Assembly (NCBI RefSeq): GCF_015207605.1 | Contig: NZ_JADEWO010000022.1 | Location: 1 to 64,000, forward strand | Origin: Oculatella sp. LEGE 06141 | GTDB lineage: Bacteria; Cyanobacteriota; Cyanobacteriia; Elainellales; Elainellaceae | DNA: 64,000 bases | Reading direction: 5' to 3' | Part shown: piece by piece, positions 7,228-17,607 of the stretch | Numbering within the stretch: position 1 is the first letter of the stretch | Layout of the letters: each line of letters opens with the position of its first letter | Program-made: the position numbers and the translations under genes | Notes under the pieces: generated by a model | What the model was told of the DNA's origin: nothing | What the model saw: the letters and a program-made list of their open reading frames with translations, nothing else | Databases searched by the model: none

Positions 7228-10200
7228 TGACAGCTTCTACATCTCCCTCCCCCTTAACTTGCCAGAATGAACAGCGCCGTTATGCCGTTCGAGACAGCGA
7301 TCTGAATGGACTGGATTATCTGGAAGTGAGTGATGATCAGCTTACACTCACGATTTACTTTTTAGGAAAAGCGCCCGATACCATCCGCAAAGAGAATGTC
7401 CAGATTGATGGCGGCCGGCGGATTCAGGATATTCGAGTCGAGCATGTACAACTTCATCACCGTCCAGAACCCGATGAAGATGATTGGATGATGGTGACCG
7501 TCAACCATCCGGGCGACTTCTCACCTTACAGGTTGCGTGTGGTTGACGTGGATGCACAGGGACGAGCCACCGATCGCCCACTCTCTGGCTTTGATGAACG
7601 GTACGCGCATCTGGAGTTTAACTTTAAAGTCAATTGTCCCAGCGATCTCGATTGCCAGACATCCACCGTGTGTCCCCCTGAGGCCTTTCCCAAACCGGAA
7701 ATTAGCTATCTTGCCAAAGACTACGCCAGTTTCCGTCGTTTAATTCTCGATCGCCTTTCATTGCTCCTTCCCCATTGGCAAGAGCGGCACATTCCCGATC
7801 TGGGTATTACACTGGTTGAATTATTGGCCTATGTGGGCGATTACCTCAGCTATTATCAAGATGCGGTTGCCACAGAAGCGTATCTGGAAACAGCGCAGCA
7901 ACGGATCTCGGTACGTCGCCATGCTCGCTTAATGGATTACGCATTGCATGAAGGCTGTAATGCTCGTGCCTGGATACATGTGGCGATCGCGGATAGCAAT
8001 GAATCATGCCAACCTGATGAGATTTACTTTATTACCAGCTACAATGATGCTCCAGAAGACAGAAGAAGTTTGACTCAGGACGAGTTGCGGAGTATTCCCT
8101 GGAGCGAATATGAAGTATTTGAGCCGATCGCCCTTCGTCCTCATCCGGGTATCGAGATTCACCCAGAGGACTTGATTGATATCAAAGGGCTGATTACTCA
8201 ATTACAACAGGCTGACGACCCCTTATCAGCCTATCTACATCAACAGTTTTCTGCTTATACTCGGCGATTGCTGCGCGAATATGATGCCACCCAGTCGCCC
8301 TCTCACTCGCTACACCAAACGTTAGCCGCAGAATTAAACCGCCAGATTAAGAGCGATCGCCTCTACACAGCTGCTCGGTTTGCCCACGTTCTGTTAAGCG
8401 CAGGAACAGAGCGACGGTTGCAGCAACAGCCGCAAGGAGATGCCCTCCAGCAATTACATCGCTGGCTGCTCGAAGAGGCATATCCTCAAGCGATCGCAAA
8501 AAGTAAGCTCTACTTTTATGAAGCACACAATCAAATTTCTATTTATACCTGGGGCGATCGCCAGTGCTGTTTACCGCACGGCAGCACCTCTGCCACGCTT
8601 GAAGATCGCTGGATAGAAGTCTCTCTGCCGCCACCACCCGATGAGCCTCAGCCAGACGCAAAGCTAGTGAAACGGCCTCCTAAAGCAGACTCAAAAGGGA
8701 ACCAGGATGAGCCGTCCCAGCAGAAATCTAGCGTTGATTGCCCTCCAGCAGAACCCATCGTCCGGAGACGACGAACCTTGAACCTGGTTGTGGGAGATGT
8801 TTTGATATTCGAGGAAATCAAAGGAGCAAAGACCGGAAATCCTGCCGATGCCAATCCGGCTCATCGCCATGCGGTGCGCTTAACCCAGGTGCAACCGACA
8901 GTAGACCGACTCACCGATCGGCCCATTGTAAACATTGAGTGGGCGATCGCCGATGCGCTTCCGTTTCCTTTATGTGTCTCTGCAATTGGCTCTGCGCCCG
9001 ATTGCGCTCTGATGACCGATATCAGCGTTGCCAGAGGAAATGTCGTTCTTGTGGATCATGGACGCACCATTGAAGCTGAATCGCTGGGGCGTGTACCCGT
9101 TGCCATGAATGAGCTGAAGTGTGAAGGTGAAGGGCGCTTGGCTGAAACAAGGATTCTAGCCGATCGCTTCCAGCCACGTTTAGAGAAAGTTCCATTAACC
9201 TTCAGCCAACCGCTTTCAATAGATAGCTCTGCCACAGATTTATTGCACCAAGATCCACGTCGCGCCCTGCCGCAAATTCAACCCCTGCATGGACTGCAAC
9301 ATCGGCTCGATCGCATCACAGAAACACAGTGGAGCGTGCAGCCCGATCTACTCAGTAGCCGTCCTGATGACTATCACGTTGTTGTAGAGGTTGATCAGCG
9401 AGGCATGTCCCATTTGCGGTTTGGGGATGGCAAATCAGGACGCAAACCCGATGCCGAAACCACATTCACAGCAACATATCGCATGGGCAACGGACGGGCC
9501 GGGAATGTGGGTGCTGAAGCGATTACGTATCTGGTATGGCGGCACCTATCAATTACTGGACTCTCGATCCGACCACGTAATCCCTTTCCAGCCCAACGTG
9601 GCACCGATGCAGAGCCGATCGCCGAAGCCAAATTGTTTGCCCCCCATGCCCTGCGTCGAGAGTTGCAGCGAGCCATTACCGCCGAGGATTATGCCCGTTT
9701 AGCCGAACAACATCCTCAGGTACAGAAAGCGTTTGCGACGCTGCGCTGGATGGGCAGTTGGTATGAGGTATTGGTGGCGATCGATCCAATCGGCAGCACT
9801 GAGATGAATGATGCCCTCCTACAGGAGATTGCCGGATATCTCCATCGCTACCGCCGGATGGGTCATGAGCTGATTGTCGCTCCAGCACAGTATGTACCGC
9901 TGGATCTGGCTCTGCTGGTTTGCGTGTTGCCTCACTATTTGCGGGCTCAGGTCAAAGCCCAATTGCTGGAGCAATTCAGTAACCGGAGATTGCCCAACGG
10001 TCAGCTCGGCTTTTTCCATCCGGATAACCTGACCTTTGGAAGTGCGATCGCCCTCAGCCAAATTATTGCGATCGCCCAATCGGTACCGGGAGTGGAAAGT
10101 GTAACAGTGACAACGTTAGAACGACTGTACGAAGGGGCTAATCGCGAAATTGAAACCGGGGTTTTGCCCATCCATCCGATGGAAATTGCCCGGTTGGATA

Positions 10201-10259
10201 ATGATCCCAACTTCCCCGAAAACGGTCGGCTCCAGTTGGAGATGCGAGGTGGACGATGA
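7224..10259 (+). CDS. Baseplate J-like protein 1 (Afp11-like)
   Basis: A 1011-residue protein. After an N-terminal domain (about 1-150) the typical motif of putative baseplate assembly proteins appears: LVELLAYVGDYLSYYQDAV, then TEAYLETAQQRISVRRHARL. The C-terminal part has the J-like signature (LRFGDGKSGRKPDAETTFTA, YRMGNGRAGNVGAEAITYLV, PFPAQRGTDAEPIAEAK, LRRELQRAITAEDYARLAEQ). Residues about 338-428 form a helical insert that is also present in the tail-I-like protein three genes later, ending in LLEEAYPQAIAKS. Residues 480-520 are a low-complexity Pro/Lys/Asp linker. It is expected to form the baseplate wedge with the next protein. Both junctions are ATGA overlaps. Confidence 0.9.
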   Translation: MMTASTSPSPLTCQNEQRRYAVRDSDLNGLDYLEVSDDQLTLTIYFLGKAPDTIRKENVQIDGGRRIQDIRVEHVQLHHRPEPDEDDWMMVTVNHPGDFSPYRLRVVDVDAQGRATDRPLSGFDERYAHLEFNFKVNCPSDLDCQTSTVCPPEAFPKPEISYLAKDYASFRRLILDRLSLLLPHWQERHIPDLGITLVELLAYVGDYLSYYQDAVATEAYLETAQQRISVRRHARLMDYALHEGCNARAWIHVAIADSNESCQPDEIYFITSYNDAPEDRRSLTQDELRSIPWSEYEVFEPIALRPHPGIEIHPEDLIDIKGLITQLQQADDPLSAYLHQQFSAYTRRLLREYDATQSPSHSLHQTLAAELNRQIKSDRLYTAARFAHVLLSAGTERRLQQQPQGDALQQLHRWLLEEAYPQAIAKSKLYFYEAHNQISIYTWGDRQCCLPHGSTSATLEDRWIEVSLPPPPDEPQPDAKLVKRPPKADSKGNQDEPSQQKSSVDCPPAEPIVRRRRTLNLVVGDVLIFEEIKGAKTGNPADANPAHRHAVRLTQVQPTVDRLTDRPIVNIEWAIADALPFPLCVSAIGSAPDCALMTDISVARGNVVLVDHGRTIEAESLGRVPVAMNELKCEGEGRLAETRILADRFQPRLEKVPLTFSQPLSIDSSATDLLHQDPRRALPQIQPLHGLQHRLDRITETQWSVQPDLLSSRPDDYHVVVEVDQRGMSHLRFGDGKSGRKPDAETTFTATYRMGNGRAGNVGAEAITYLVWRHLSITGLSIRPRNPFPAQRGTDAEPIAEAKLFAPHALRRELQRAITAEDYARLAEQHPQVQKAFATLRWMGSWYEVLVAIDPIGSTEMNDALLQEIAGYLHRYRRMGHELIVAPAQYVPLDLALLVCVLPHYLRAQVKAQLLEQFSNRRLPNGQLGFFHPDNLTFGSAIALSQIIAIAQSVPGVESVTVTTLERLYEGANREIETGVLPIHPMEIARLDNDPNFPENGRLQLEMRGGR

Positions 10260-13200
10260 ACAACTCCTGCGGCTGCTGTGAAGGTATTGAAGCCCTGACC
10301 CCGATTCAGCACGGCACTCCGCCTGGATTCGATGCCATTGCCTACCGAGTGGGCACCTATGCCACCTTTCTGGAAACCATGAAGGCGCGTCTCTCCGATC
10401 ACGACTATGCTGGACTGGCAAAATTAACGACGCGTGCCAGTGATGATCCGGCGATCGCGCTATTAGATGCGTGGGCTGTTGTTGCTGATATTCTCACGTT
10501 TTATCAGGAACGAATCGCCAATGAAGGCTATCTGCGAACGGCCACCGAGCGACGGTCTGTGCTGGAACTGGCGCGGCTTGTTGGCTATACCTTACGTCCG
10601 GGGGTTGCTGCCAGTGCCTACCTGGCCTTTACCGTAGATGATGGCTACACGCTGGAACTGGAGGCAGGCATCCGCGCCCAAACGATGCCCAATCCGGGGG
10701 AGTTTCCGCAGAGCTTTGAAACGAGTGAATCCATTCTCGTTCGTGCTGAATGGAATAGCCTGAAGCCACGATTGGCGCGGCCTCAACGGCTCACACCGCA
10801 AACGGACGTCATTTATATTCAGGGCACCGCCACCCGGCTCAATGCCAACGATCCAATCCTGATTAATCCAGAAGATGCTGCGCTCAATGTACCCCTTAAT
10901 CATGCTGCGGTGGCAGCCAATGGTACTACCAATGGCAGGATTTCTGCTGCTCTGTATCGCGTCGAAACCGTCGTTGCTGACCAGCAGAGCGATCGCACCG
11001 CAATTACAGTTAAACCGTGGCAGGCCCTTCCTCCTGACCTTACTCTGCCTCCAGCTAAAACGCCTGTTGATTTGGGTGAGTTGATCAATAAACTGGCTGA
11101 ACCGATTCCAGAACGGGCGATTCCACCCCAGTCTCGCCAGCGTTTGGGGCGCAGTTTGGCCAGCAGTTTTGCCGAATCCTCTGATCTGAACCTGCAACTC
11201 CTGACGCAAAGCCAACCCGCATTGAAACCGTCGCTGTATCGAGCCTGGAGTCAGGCCAATGTCACGTCTGCTGTCCCCATTAAAGTACATGCGTTACGCT
11301 TAAAAGCCGCGCCGTATGGCAGCACTGCACCGTTGAGAGCGACCCCTAATGAAGATGGCACCGTTACCCATCGCGAATGGGATTTAATTGAATCGGGTGA
11401 ACCCATCAGCGAATCGTTTGAAATTACAGTCATCTGGCAGGACGATTTTTCCTACGGTTACGCTACGCCCTTTGGAGTGATTACTACCACGATCGGCATT
11501 TCCGACTTTCCTGTTCAAACCGACCAGCGATCGGTGCAGCCTGAAACCTTTGTGATTGAATATTCTGAGGCCGACGAAACGATCGCCGTTACGACCACGA
11601 TCAGCTCACGGCAGTCTACATTCATTCGTCTCCAGTTTTCAATGAGGCAGCGTGAGACGAGCATTGTCATAGACTTTGATACCCAGGGGCAATTGTACGT
11701 TACCAGTGAGGGAACGAACCCCACCACTGTGATTCAAGCCGTTAGCGATCTATCCACCCCAGCGCGAGACGTTCGATTACCGGGCGCAGGCACCCATCTG
11801 TTATTTGATGAATTATCAGACGCCTCCTTTGCCGCAGCAAGGTTCACCGAGCAAGCGTTGGTGATTCAAGTCCGGGGTAGTTTGCAGTGGGTTCCCTCTT
11901 TTAGACGCACCGAACAGACCGACGTAGTATCCATGGATGCGGCATACAGTCAGATTCTACCGGGCAGTTGGGTGGTATTGGAACGTCCCAGCGATCGAGA
12001 CGATCGGCAAAAAACAATGATCATTGACCGGGTTAAATCCGTGAGCGATCGCGCCCGCACCGACTATGGCATCACGGCGCAAAGTACCCAAATGCAGCTT
12101 CACCACGACTGGCTCGACTTTGGCGGTGAAACAGGAGACCGCTTTGATGTGATTCGTGATACCACTGTCTTTGCTCACAGTGAAGAACTGGAATTAGCCC
12201 CGGCTCCCATTGATCCCATAGAAGAACCCATTTGCGGCAATATCATTGAACTCGATCGCCTGGTGCCCGGTTTAGAGTCGGGGCGCTGGCTGATTGTCAC
12301 TGGCGAACGAACCGATATTTCGGGCGTTAGCGGCGTTATTGATACTGAACTGGTGATGCTGGCAGGCGTTGAACAAACCTTTGATCCGGATTTGGGCAAC
12401 GATCACCCCCACAGCGTTTTGCATTTGGGTAATGACCTGGCCTATTGCTACAAGCGCGATACGGTCACCATTTATGGCAATGTGGTGCGATCGACCCACG
12501 GTGAAACTCGTGCCGATGTATTGGGTAGCGGAGACGGCAGTCAGGCAATGCAGCACTTTACCCTGCCCCAATTACCATTGACCCATCTTGCCGCCCCCAC
12601 AGCCAAAGGCAGCAAAAGTACTCTGCAAGTCAGCGTTAATGATATTGTTTGGCACGAAACCGAGAGTTTGGTGTATTTAGGTGAGGACGATCGCGGTTAC
12701 ATGACTCAAACCAATGCCGAGGGTAAAACCAGCGCCATCTTTGGCAATGGCAAGAATGGGGCGCGTCTGCCCACGGGGTTAGAGAATGTCAAAGCCGTTT
12801 ACCGTACTGGCATCGGCAAAGCGGGTAATGCCCAGGCTGGGCAAATTAGTCTCCTGCTCACCCGTCCGCTGGGGCTGCAAGCGGTGACCAATCCCATGCG
12901 GGCATCGGGTGGAGCCGACCCAGAGAGCCGCGATCAGGCGCGTCACAACATTCCGTTGGCTGTTATGGCACTCGATCGCCTGGTTTCGGTGCCCGATTAT
13001 GCTGATTTTGCGCGCACCTTTGCAGGGATTGCCAAGGCCAGTGCCGTGTCTCTCTCGGATGGACGGCGCGAACTCGTACATTTAACCATTGCTGGCGTGG
13101 ATGACGCTCCTATTGATGTCACATCTGATCTGTATCGCAATTTTGTAGAAGCGTTACATCGCCTGGGCGATCCTTATCAACCCGCTCAGGTTGATATCCG

Positions 13201-13648
13201 AGAATTGATGGTGTTGGTGATGAGTGCAAAGGTGCATCTATTGCCTGATTACCTCTGGGAGGGCGTTGAACCCCAGATTCGCGCAGCATTACTCGATCGC
13301 TTCAGTTTTGATCAGCAAGAGTTAGGTGAAGATGTCGTGCCGAGTCATGTCATTCATACCATTCAAAAGGTGGCAGGGGTTGCAGCCGTTGATTTAGATG
13401 TATTGGGCGGCATTCCCGAAAAACTGACCGATGCCGCTACAGGCAAACGCCGACTCCTCACGCCTAAAGAAATCTCGGCGCAGGTGAAACAGTTCATTGA
13501 GCAGAGCGCCCAGCAACCCAAAAACCAGCCGTTACGAGTCATGGTGAATCTTGCCAGGGCAGAAGCAGGCGTGATCGTCCCTGCCCAAATTGCCTTTCTC
13601 AATCCAAATTTGCCAGACACGCTGATTCTCACGAGGGTAGAGCCATGA
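10256..13648 (+). CDS. Baseplate J-like protein 2 (Afp12-like, putative baseplate assembly protein)
   Basis: A 1130-residue protein, the partner wedge subunit. It opens with a Cys-rich tip (NNSCGCCEG). The family motif follows: ALLDAWAVVADILTFYQERI, then NEGYLRTATERRSVLELARL and VGYTLRPGVAASAYLAF. The C-terminal J-like part has GNGKNGARLPTGLENVKAVY, RTGIGKAGNAQAGQISLL and ASGGADPESRDQARHNIPLA. In Afp/PVC particles Afp11 and Afp12 heterodimerise to build the ring around the hub, and their genes are adjacent, as here. Both ends overlap the neighbouring genes by four bases (ATGA). No added effector domain was recognised. Confidence 0.9.
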   Translation: MNNSCGCCEGIEALTPIQHGTPPGFDAIAYRVGTYATFLETMKARLSDHDYAGLAKLTTRASDDPAIALLDAWAVVADILTFYQERIANEGYLRTATERRSVLELARLVGYTLRPGVAASAYLAFTVDDGYTLELEAGIRAQTMPNPGEFPQSFETSESILVRAEWNSLKPRLARPQRLTPQTDVIYIQGTATRLNANDPILINPEDAALNVPLNHAAVAANGTTNGRISAALYRVETVVADQQSDRTAITVKPWQALPPDLTLPPAKTPVDLGELINKLAEPIPERAIPPQSRQRLGRSLASSFAESSDLNLQLLTQSQPALKPSLYRAWSQANVTSAVPIKVHALRLKAAPYGSTAPLRATPNEDGTVTHREWDLIESGEPISESFEITVIWQDDFSYGYATPFGVITTTIGISDFPVQTDQRSVQPETFVIEYSEADETIAVTTTISSRQSTFIRLQFSMRQRETSIVIDFDTQGQLYVTSEGTNPTTVIQAVSDLSTPARDVRLPGAGTHLLFDELSDASFAAARFTEQALVIQVRGSLQWVPSFRRTEQTDVVSMDAAYSQILPGSWVVLERPSDRDDRQKTMIIDRVKSVSDRARTDYGITAQSTQMQLHHDWLDFGGETGDRFDVIRDTTVFAHSEELELAPAPIDPIEEPICGNIIELDRLVPGLESGRWLIVTGERTDISGVSGVIDTELVMLAGVEQTFDPDLGNDHPHSVLHLGNDLAYCYKRDTVTIYGNVVRSTHGETRADVLGSGDGSQAMQHFTLPQLPLTHLAAPTAKGSKSTLQVSVNDIVWHETESLVYLGEDDRGYMTQTNAEGKTSAIFGNGKNGARLPTGLENVKAVYRTGIGKAGNAQAGQISLLLTRPLGLQAVTNPMRASGGADPESRDQARHNIPLAVMALDRLVSVPDYADFARTFAGIAKASAVSLSDGRRELVHLTIAGVDDAPIDVTSDLYRNFVEALHRLGDPYQPAQVDIRELMVLVMSAKVHLLPDYLWEGVEPQIRAALLDRFSFDQQELGEDVVPSHVIHTIQKVAGVAAVDLDVLGGIPEKLTDAATGKRRLLTPKEISAQVKQFIEQSAQQPKNQPLRVMVNLARAEAGVIVPAQIAFLNPNLPDTLILTRVEP

Positions 13649-16221
13649 ATCAGGGACGCGATCGCCTCTACAATTTGCTGCCTGCCATTTATCGGCTGCG
13701 CGACGCCGACCACAACCATGAACTGCAAACACTACTACAGGTGATCACCGAGCAGGTCAATGTTGTTGAAGCAGATATTGGGCAACTCTACGACAATTGG
13801 TTTATTGAAACCTGCCAGGATTGGGTGGTGCCCTACATTGGCGATCTGGTCGGCTATCGTCCAGTAGATGAAGCGGGGCGCTTTGGTGATATCACAACGC
13901 CACAGGGGCAACAGCTCAATCAGATTTTGGTATCTCGATCGCAGGTGGCAAACGTGGTGCGCTACCGACGACGGCGAGGCACACTGGCGCTGTTGGAACT
14001 GCTGGCGCATGATGTAGCAGGCTGGTCGGCTCGTGCGGTCGAATTTTATACCTTACTCAAACTCACGCAATCTCTCAATCACCTGCGATCGGCTCATGGA
14101 GGCACAGTGGATTTGCGAGACAGTGAGCAGCTCGATCGCCTGGATGGAGCTTTCGATTCCCTCTCGCATAGCGTTGATGTGCGTCGCATCAGCTCACGTC
14201 ATGCCCGTGGCTATCACCATAGCGCTCATGTGGGGCTGTTTGTCTGGCGGCTAAAGGCGTATCCCATTACTTTTACTCAAGCCTACTGTTTAGAAGAAGC
14301 TGGCTCTCATGCTTATACCTTTAGCATTTTGGGCAATGATTATCCGCTATACACGCGTCCTGAGTTAGAACCCGACCCGACTCATATTGCCAATGACCTG
14401 AATGTGCCCATGCCCATTTCTCGTCATCGGCTTGAGGAGCGCCATCCCATGAGTGGGCGATCGCACGCCTCTGCGGACTATTACGGCATCGGGAAAAGTC
14501 TGGCAATCTGGGTGCGAGACTGGGCCGGATACGATCCCGATTTGCCCATTCCACGTGAAGCGATCATTCCGGCTGACCTGACGCGCTGGCACTACCGTCC
14601 ACCGCTCAACCACATTGCGGTTGATCCACAGCTCGGTCGGATGGCGTTTCCCGTTGATCAATTGCCGTCTAAAGAGGTACGAGTCTCCTTTCACTACGGC
14701 TTTAGCGCTGATATGGGGGGAGGCGAATACCAGCGCCCGTTGTCTCAACCAGCAGAGGTCTGGACTTTCACCCCTGCTGATTTCAGGAACCTGGAACGAT
14801 TCACAATTAAACTCAAAACGGGAACGGCAGAACCCATTGCTTTATCAAACTATTTGAAAGCACAGTTTTCGGCCAGTACGCGGCAATGGTTAGACGCTTA
14901 TCCGGGATCGGGTGAACCGTCTGATGCGCTTCGTGATGCGCTTTTAGTCGAACTCAATCGTCTGATTCAAGGCAACAGTTTATACGATCCCGATCGCTTT
15001 GTCGGGATTCAACTCTCGCCTGCAACCCAACAATTGATCGCCCAGGTTCCCGATGGACGCGATCGCATCCGTCTAAACCGCAGGTTGCTTGAAGAAGCCT
15101 ATCCGCGCCAAATCGCCAGGAGTTTTGCCTTGTATCAAGTGGGTGAGGGCGATCGCCTCAACCAAATTCTGCGGCAATGGCGACGAGAACGTCCACGTCA
15201 GGCTGTGATTGAATTGACGAGCAGCCGGGTGGTTGTAGAACAGATCAATATTCAACTGCGAGCAGGGCAAAGTTTGCAATTGCGGGGTGCCAATGGTGCT
15301 CGTCCCACCTTGCGCCTGTTGGATTGGCACACCGATTTACCCGATAGTTTACATATCACGGGGGAATCGGGCAGTCGCTTCACGCTGGATGGATTACTGA
15401 TTACAGGCCGGGGGGTTCAAGTCACTGGCAGTCTGGCCGAATTGACGATGCGGCATTGCACCCTCGTTCCGGGCTGGATACTTCGCGGCAATTGTGAACC
15501 ACTGCGACCCGCCGAACCTAGTTTGGAGATAGCCAACACCTGTGTCAATGTGGGAACTCGCGTCACGATCGCCCACAGCATTTTGGGGTCCATTCAGGTC
15601 AATCAAGACGAAGTCCGCACCGATCCGATGCCGATTTACATCAGTGATAGTATTCTCGATGCCACCAGTCCTGAACGGGAAGCGTTGGGTGCGCCGGGAT
15701 GTGCGATCGCCCATGCGGTACTCACCATCGTTCGCACAACCGTCATAGGAGAAATCTACGTTCATGCGATCGCCCTGGCCGAGAATAGTATCTTCAATGG
15801 TGTCCTAAAAGTGGCTCGTCGTCAGCAGGGATGTATGCGGTTTTGTTATTACACCAAACCTGGTTCGCGTACGCCTCGCCGTTATAATTGCCAGCCCGAT
15901 TTAGTTGAACAGGCTGCCGAACAAACAGTGCGAAAATCGGACACCACCCACTCGCCAGACCTCTTGACTGCCATTGCCGCCGCCCAACAGCGCGAGCGAG
16001 AGCGCGTTCGTCCTCAGTTCAACAGCACGCGCTACAGTACACCCGCATATTGCCAACTGAGCCACGCCTGTGCTGAAGAAATTAAACGGGGTGCCGATGA
16101 CGAATCAGAAATGGGCGCGTTTCATCAGCTTTATCAACCCCAACGAGCCGCCAACTTACGTGCTCGCTTGGATGAATATCTGCCTGCTGGAATGGAGGCT
16201 GGCATCATCTACGTAAGCTAG
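13645..16221 (+). CDS. Tail protein I-like baseplate protein with beta-helix domain
   Basis: An 858-residue protein. The N-terminus is of the phage tail protein I type (RLYNLLPAIYRLRDADHNHE, DIGQLYDNWFIETCQDWVVP, YIGDLVGYRP, VANVVRYRRRRGTLALLELL). Residues about 404-493 repeat the helical module also found in J-like protein 1, ending LLEEAYPRQIARS. Residues about 525-720 look like a right-handed parallel beta-helix, as in tail spikes or pectate-lyase folds (VIELTSSRVVVEQINIQL, GSRFTLDGLLITGRGVQV, AELTMRHCTLVPG). It may therefore sit at the baseplate edge and contact the target or an anchor. The family length is usually much shorter (200-300 residues), so this is a large expanded version. No fibre gene is seen elsewhere in the window. 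Confidence 0.82.
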   Translation: MNQGRDRLYNLLPAIYRLRDADHNHELQTLLQVITEQVNVVEADIGQLYDNWFIETCQDWVVPYIGDLVGYRPVDEAGRFGDITTPQGQQLNQILVSRSQVANVVRYRRRRGTLALLELLAHDVAGWSARAVEFYTLLKLTQSLNHLRSAHGGTVDLRDSEQLDRLDGAFDSLSHSVDVRRISSRHARGYHHSAHVGLFVWRLKAYPITFTQAYCLEEAGSHAYTFSILGNDYPLYTRPELEPDPTHIANDLNVPMPISRHRLEERHPMSGRSHASADYYGIGKSLAIWVRDWAGYDPDLPIPREAIIPADLTRWHYRPPLNHIAVDPQLGRMAFPVDQLPSKEVRVSFHYGFSADMGGGEYQRPLSQPAEVWTFTPADFRNLERFTIKLKTGTAEPIALSNYLKAQFSASTRQWLDAYPGSGEPSDALRDALLVELNRLIQGNSLYDPDRFVGIQLSPATQQLIAQVPDGRDRIRLNRRLLEEAYPRQIARSFALYQVGEGDRLNQILRQWRRERPRQAVIELTSSRVVVEQINIQLRAGQSLQLRGANGARPTLRLLDWHTDLPDSLHITGESGSRFTLDGLLITGRGVQVTGSLAELTMRHCTLVPGWILRGNCEPLRPAEPSLEIANTCVNVGTRVTIAHSILGSIQVNQDEVRTDPMPIYISDSILDATSPEREALGAPGCAIAHAVLTIVRTTVIGEIYVHAIALAENSIFNGVLKVARRQQGCMRFCYYTKPGSRTPRRYNCQPDLVEQAAEQTVRKSDTTHSPDLLTAIAAAQQRERERVRPQFNSTRYSTPAYCQLSHACAEEIKRGADDESEMGAFHQLYQPQRAANLRARLDEYLPAGMEAGIIYVS

Positions 16222-16230
16222 GAGGACAGA

Positions 16231-17607
16231 ATGCAGGGCGATTTCTCTCGTGATACATTTGCCGTTCAAAAACACTTTCGCCGTGTGCTCAAGCAGCAAG
16301 GGCGAGTGGATCTTGATGCGGATTGGAATGAGCAAATATCCATTTTGCTTCACTATTTGCAAACGCTAACGGCGGATTTAATTGGGCCGCATGGTGGCCC
16401 TGCTGGGCACAGCGGCTTTGAGGTGAGTATTGATTGGCAACATAAAACCATTGGTATTGGTGCAGGGCACTATTATGTAGCAGGAATTCTGTGTGAAAAT
16501 GAAACGCCCTGTCACTATTACCACCAACCTGACTGCCAGCTCGATCGCAATGATGAGGACTATAAGCTACCCAAGCTGCCGTTTCTGGTCTATCTCGATG
16601 TTTGGGAACAGCATGTTAGCGCCGTTGAAGATAGCAGCATTCGTGAAGTGGCCTTAAACGGTGCAGACACCGCAACGCGCAGCAGAGTGGTTTGGCAGGT
16701 TAAAACGGTTCATCTCAATTCTGGCAGCAGTGATTGCGCCAATCTCGACCCCAGTTGGGATGCGCTGGTTGAACAGTGGCAACCCAAACACCGCGGACGG
16801 ATGAGAGCCAAACTGCAAAATGTTGATCAACCGCCCTCAACCGATCGCTGTACGATTTCTCCGGATGCTCGTTATCGGGGCGAAAATCAACTGTATCGGG
16901 TAGAAATCCATCAGAGCAGTCCGGAAGAGGGAGATGAGTTGAGTCAGGGTGCCACGTTCAAATGGTCACGGGATAATGCTTCGGTGGTGTTTCCCATTCG
17001 ATCGATCGCCGTGACGCAGGAGAATGATGATCCTAAAACCACCGTTTTGTTAGAACACCTGGGACGCGACAGCCGCTTTGGATTGGCCGCAGGCAACTGG
17101 GTAGAAATTGTCGATCATCGCTCCACCTGGCATCAGGGAGTTCATCCATTACTCCAGATTGAATCCATCGATGTGGTAGAACGACGCCTTGTTCTGAAGG
17201 GTGCACCCGCTCATGGAACTCGCTTTAATGAGGCTCACCATCCTTTACTTCGCCGTTGGGATTCGGCGGGTGCGATCGATACACGGTCTGCGGCAAATGA
17301 CGGTTGGATTCCATTAGAAGATGGCATTGAAGTTAAGTTTGAAGCCGATGGTGCATACCGATCGGGCGATTATTGGTTCATTCCAGCGCGACGGGCGATC
17401 GCCAACATTGAATGGGAAATGGATCACGACCAACCAGCAGCACTGCCGCCTCACGGCGTGATGCATTACTTCGCGCCGCTGGCTGTTATTGCTAGCGATC
17501 GATATTCGGGTCAACGTGTGGTTCACGATTGCCGTTGCACTTTTACATCGCTTGAGTGTCGGCCCTATTACGGTTCAAACATGGGCGTAGGTGGAGAGCA
17601 AGTATAA
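16231..17607 (+). CDS. DUF6519 protein of the eCIS cluster
   Basis: A 458-residue protein with a strong ribosome site (AGGAGG) before its ATG. The start MQGDFSRDTFAVQKHFRRVL with KQQGRVDLDADWNEQ is the hallmark of DUF6519, a family that recurs next to eCIS baseplate genes in bacteria. YRVEIHQSS...FKWSRDNASVVFPI is also typical. Its mechanical role is not established; it is probably a baseplate or anchoring component because it is co-transcribed with baseplate genes and conserved with them. The C-terminus has several Cys (CRCTFTSLECRPYYG). The stop TAA overlaps the next ATG (TAATG). Confidence 0.82.
   Translation: MQGDFSRDTFAVQKHFRRVLKQQGRVDLDADWNEQISILLHYLQTLTADLIGPHGGPAGHSGFEVSIDWQHKTIGIGAGHYYVAGILCENETPCHYYHQPDCQLDRNDEDYKLPKLPFLVYLDVWEQHVSAVEDSSIREVALNGADTATRSRVVWQVKTVHLNSGSSDCANLDPSWDALVEQWQPKHRGRMRAKLQNVDQPPSTDRCTISPDARYRGENQLYRVEIHQSSPEEGDELSQGATFKWSRDNASVVFPIRSIAVTQENDDPKTTVLLEHLGRDSRFGLAAGNWVEIVDHRSTWHQGVHPLLQIESIDVVERRLVLKGAPAHGTRFNEAHHPLLRRWDSAGAIDTRSAANDGWIPLEDGIEVKFEADGAYRSGDYWFIPARRAIANIEWEMDHDQPAALPPHGVMHYFAPLAVIASDRYSGQRVVHDCRCTFTSLECRPYYGSNMGVGGEQV

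Noticed and set aside
10592-11290. A 232-codon minus-strand frame inside the second J-like baseplate gene.
   Set aside because: It lies fully antisense to a clear family member, has no ribosome site and resembles no family; it is a shadow frame.
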